From Daphnia pulex (taxonomy: Eukaryota > Arthropoda > Branchiopoda > Diplostraca > Daphniidae): DNA of 64,000 nt. This document shows positions 61,201 to 64,000 of this stretch, in pieces. The notes below the pieces were generated by a model, which saw nothing but the letters and a program-made list of their open reading frames with translations, was not told where the DNA came from and made no database searches. Location of the stretch: NCBI RefSeq assembly GCF_021134715.1, contig NC_060019.1, positions 9,500,001 through 9,564,000 of the forward strand, read 5' to 3'. The translations under genes and the position numbers were made by a program. The number at the start of each line of letters is the position of its first letter. Position 1 is the first letter of the stretch.

Positions 61201-64000
61201 GATCTTGCGCCGCCCGCGCCACCGTCCGCCTCATCGTGGCGAAATTGCCCATGGCGACGTTTCCATTTCCTCCGTAATCCGCCAACTGGATGGGGCCTTT
61301 TTTATGGTTGGTTGGTTGGTTGGTGTGGGTTGTTCGTTTGTGCGATTCGTTTCGAAGGGGGTTCGGATATGGAACAAGGTGGAGAGACAACGACACGAAC
61401 AATGAAAAAACCAAATGTCAACAAAGGCGACAACGGACGCTGGCTGGCGTGAGTTAGTAATTTCGTTTCGAGACGGTTAGAGAGCCACAATCCACATCGG
61501 CGGATGCCATCATCCAGCGGGGGAAGGGAAATTGATTGGGGGCGGGTGTCAGGATATTGGTTTCTCTTGTGTGTTAATCAAATAAGAGGGGGAAAGGAAC
61601 TTGGGCATCAAAGGGAGTTCGGGTTAGGTTGATCAAGGAAGGAATTTTACAATTAAAAAACGCCAGCCTTTGTAAGTGCCCGACAAAACAAACACACAAA
61701 AAAACGGAAAAGAAATCAATCGAAAAAGAATATGCAGCGTGCGGGAATTATAACTGGCCCAAGCGGATAGAAAATAAAGCGAAACAGATCCATCACCCCC
61801 CGACGGAGTAGTGCAGATGAAGTGAAGAATAACTTACTTGGCTGCTGATGCAGTTGCTGCTGCTGCTGCTGCTGCTGCGGATGGAGAAGGGGAGAGTCGA
61901 TCCGCATCCGCGGAGACGGAGCGTCTCTATCGGCGAGGGTCGGCGTACTCCGTTCGCTGCTGCGGGCGCCACTTCCCCCACTCACGACACTGTTGCCGCT
62001 TTTCCTAGTTAACGGCGACTGCAACATCCTCTGCTTCCATTCCAGCAACCGTTTCATCGATTCTTCTCTCTGAAAAAAAGAATTAATAAATTTAGAAAGT
62101 CATAACCGGAAGTGACGAAGAGTTTTTCATTGTCAAAAATTATGTGGAAAACTGGATGAATAGAAATGATAATACCTGCTCGATTCGTTTGTTATCCATT
62201 TCGAGCGGATGATCGGCCAGCGATGAATTGAGCAAATCCGGCTGTTGTTTGGCCATTTTGGGCAGCCGGGCGCTGGCGGAGCGGTGAAAGAGTTGCGGTT
62301 GTTGCTGTTGTGGTTGCTGCTGACCCTCGTTGCCTGTACGATAAAGAGCTAAAGATTCTTCGGCCATCAGATTCTCCTGCGAAGCTGATAGTATCGTCTT
62401 GCCCGGTGGGCGGTGATGAGCACCGGATAGATGCGGCTGTCCAGCCGCCTGGACATAGGACCAGAGGGCGCTCTCTTTCACGTCTCGAGATATTTCTGCC
62501 GGATCACGCACTACTCGACGTTGATGTTGTTGTTGTTGTAGCTGTTGCTGTTGCTGTTGAGGTGTTGATGGTTGTTCCGATTCCTTTGGCGCCAGCTGAA
62601 CATTGTCGGCCGGTTGCTGTTCGCGCGGATAGTTGCGCATGACCGACTGTCTGACCTGCTGGGCATATTTTTGTTCGGAAGACCAATAGTCACTGGGTTG
62701 TTGTTGTAGTGGCGGAGTGCCCGGTATGGTCGGATACTGAAGAAAGTCTACACTGTGAGGCCTGGGAGGCACCCGACGGGCCACTTCGCTCCTGTGGGCC
62801 ACTACAAACGCCTTGGAGGAGGAAGCGGTGGCGGGTGACGATCCCGCCGGAAGCATTTGAGGCGAATTGGTCGAACTGGCCGTGCTGCTATTGTTGTAAA
62901 CATCTTCGTACTCGGTTTTGAATCGGCCGTAGGCGTCCGGCGTTCGTCGTTCGGCCGGCAGCTGGTGGGGACTGTTGCGATGCCTCATCATCGTCTGTTG
63001 TTGAGATTGTTGTTGTTGTTGCTGCTGCAACAGCGTCGTCACTTCTGCCGAGACGGGCCTTGTCATCTGCTGTTGTTGTTGTTGATGAGGCCATCCTCGA
63101 CCGCCGTTCTGAAACTGGCCGCGCTGCATCTGGCGAACAGCCACTTGCTGGTGTTGTCCGTACATGGCACTAGATGGCGCCGGCGTACGGTTGTTGCCTT
63201 GCAATTCAAACGGCAACGCTCCTCCTCCTCCTTCGGCAGATTGGATTGTTGTTTTACCTGCCGCCGCCGCCGTCGAAGGTGTCGACGATGCCACCACAAC
63301 TGGTCGTTCCGGTGACCGATCCGGCGAACTCGAACAATACGAATCTCGGCTCGTGTTCAACGCCCGTCGCGGTTTCGGTGGAGCGTTGGCGTACAACGGC
63401 TGCCTTTGACCTGTCAAACCCCGTAATTGGGTAAGAGCAACGAGATAACAAAAAGGAAAAAAGAAAAAAAATTATGAAATGTAAATTTGGTCACAGCTGA
63501 CAGGCCCACACAAAGTCATACGGTAATTCATTTAGTGACGGCGATAAAAAGAAAACAACACGGACTTCAAGATACGGAATGAAACGCAATAAGACGAAAC
63601 CGTTACATGCTCCAAGTATTTCTTTCCAAAGAAAAAAAGAAAAACTGAACTAACATAAATAGAGGAGCGCAGAGTTTAATTCCTTCGACACTTAAACTCG
63701 ACTAGAGCGAGGAGAACTCGAAAGGAGAGGAATTAAGAGAGAAGGAACGAAAAAAAGTCATCAGACAGTGGTGGCATTGTCCGGATAATTGTCACGATTC
63801 GGTAAACATTTCCCGCTACCTTACAATTCGTGAACTAGTATTTATATAAATGTTTTTCCCTTTTTTTTTTTAGAAAATACAGTCGGATGGTTCTAAAAAC
63901 ACACGCTACAATGGCATCAAGAAAATAGAGACGCACCTGTCGGCTGATCGGGTGCCGTCGAGTCGAACGACGCATCAACCCCTTGCGCCTTGTTCTCTGC
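46235..64000 (-). CDS. kmr: PLEKHA5/6/7-like scaffold (kramer-like), 5' truncated
   Basis: Thirteen minus-strand exons in order: 64000-63937 (continues off-window), 63410-62176, 62069-61838, 61296-57385, 52552-52332, 52095-51889, 49967-49875, 49793-48859, 48795-48168, 47887-47621, 47402-47099, 47003-46866, 46350-46235. They total 8352 nt in one frame: 2783 residues plus stop. Most is disordered, with poly-Q, acidic (59938-59975) and Pro-rich (57540-57600) tracts. Conserved parts are REESMKRLLEWKQRMLQSPL (exon 3 here), coiled coil in exons 6-8, and a C-terminal block (RMTQGRARDDVDLQRALRFH; KTIDNILCAPDKIVIPERYV) typical of PLEKHA5/6/7. These bind phosphoinositides and cell junctions or microtubules; the expected PH domain would be off-window. 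The acceptor at 61296 is purine-rich and the least certain junction. Confidence 0.72.
46351..46865 (-). other. Intron of the PLEKHA-like gene
   Basis: 515 nt between the penultimate and last exons, GTAACG to TTCGCAG on the minus strand. Low-complexity A-rich on the + strand. Confidence 0.65.
49605..49655 (-). repeat. Poly-Q coding repeat
   Basis: CAG/CAA mixture on the minus strand, in the coiled-coil exon of the PLEKHA-like gene. Mixed codons suggest the Gln run is under selection or old, not a pure slippage tract. Confidence 0.8.
49968..51888 (-). other. Intron of the PLEKHA-like gene
   Basis: 1.9 kb. Contains a GGAC tetranucleotide run and T/A-rich DNA. ORFs such as 50371-50685 (+) have no support. 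Confidence 0.6.
51366..51394. repeat. (GGAC)n microsatellite
   Basis: About six GGAC units grading into GAAC units, in an intron. Confidence 0.85.
52553..57384 (-). other. Largest intron of the PLEKHA-like gene (4.8 kb)
   Basis: Phase 1 on both sides. Purine- and A-rich on the + strand. A GC-richer patch at 55461-55790 carries a 109-codon minus-strand ORF starting MALLLSSFSNVTARGCDTPT, with Gly/Pro runs. It could be an alternative first exon but has no recognised domain. Other ORFs are low complexity. Confidence 0.5.
58640..58678 (-). repeat. Poly-Q coding repeat
   Basis: Gln run interrupted by His, encoded on the minus strand inside the 3.9-kb exon of the PLEKHA-like gene. Confidence 0.8.
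61137..61172 (-). repeat. Poly-Q coding repeat
   Basis: Uninterrupted Gln run of about 12 residues, encoded by CAG/CAA near the start of the 3.9-kb exon. Confidence 0.8.
61297..61837 (-). other. Intron of the PLEKHA-like gene
   Basis: 541 nt from a clear GTAAGT donor. Its acceptor end is A-rich (AACCATAAAAAAG), so the 61296 boundary rests mainly on phase. The TCCAG at 61286-61290 (minus strand) has a better AG context but the wrong phase. Confidence 0.5.
63411..63936 (-). other. Intron of the PLEKHA-like gene
   Basis: 526 nt, GTGCGT to GTTTGACAG on the minus strand. No other feature seen. Confidence 0.7.

Noticed and set aside
1..64000. CRISPR arrays, insertion sequences, operons or phage genes
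   Set aside because: No regularly spaced repeats, no transposase or phage frames and no bacterial gene organisation were seen; the exon-intron structure is clearly eukaryotic.

Overview
The window is nuclear DNA of an intron-rich animal, most likely an arthropod and probably a branchiopod crustacean close to Daphnia. Coding exons are split by many short GT-AG introns (often 60-150 bp), AATAAA signals follow stop codons, the proteins are animal orthologs, and poly-Q, pyrimidine-tract and homopolymer low complexity is abundant. The species is inferred; no bacterial, plasmid or phage feature was seen.

Layout, left to right. 1-3.5 kb is mostly non-coding, with one possible last exon of an off-window gene. 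3.55-4.30 kb (-) is an intronless Elongator subunit 6 gene. 5.45-5.84 kb (-) holds two tiny overlapping ORFs of unknown status. 6.39-9.58 kb (+) is a 15-exon TTC39-family gene behind a TATA-Inr promoter. 9.6-22.8 kb is a long non-coding or leader stretch with several splice-bounded segments on the + strand. 22.8-35.7 kb (+) is a 12-exon SLC4A11 transporter gene with a very large first coding exon. 37.9-39.8 kb (+) is a 7-exon porcupine gene. 40.0-40.2 kb (-) is a small ORF whose start abuts paired E2F-like sites. 40.4-45.2 kb is an AT-rich intergenic block carrying a fold-back (MITE-like) element and dispersed repeats. 46.2 kb to the right edge (-) is the 3' part of a large PLEKHA5/6/7-like (Drosophila kramer-like) gene. 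Thirteen exons lie in the window, and its PH-domain end is off-window.

The genes are ordinary eukaryotic neighbours, not an operon: tRNA wobble modification (Elp6), a TPR protein, membrane ion/proton transport (SLC4A11), Wnt lipidation in the ER (porcupine) and a cortical scaffold (PLEKHA-like). I found no clear novel biological system. The leads most worth checking are the fold-back element, the candidate alternative 5' exons of SLC4A11, an in-frame alternative acceptor in its glycosylated loop, and the small ORF behind the E2F-like sites.

Exon boundaries were set by hand from splice consensus, phase and recalled family sequence. All multi-exon models keep one open frame from first to last exon present, but none has been checked against transcripts.
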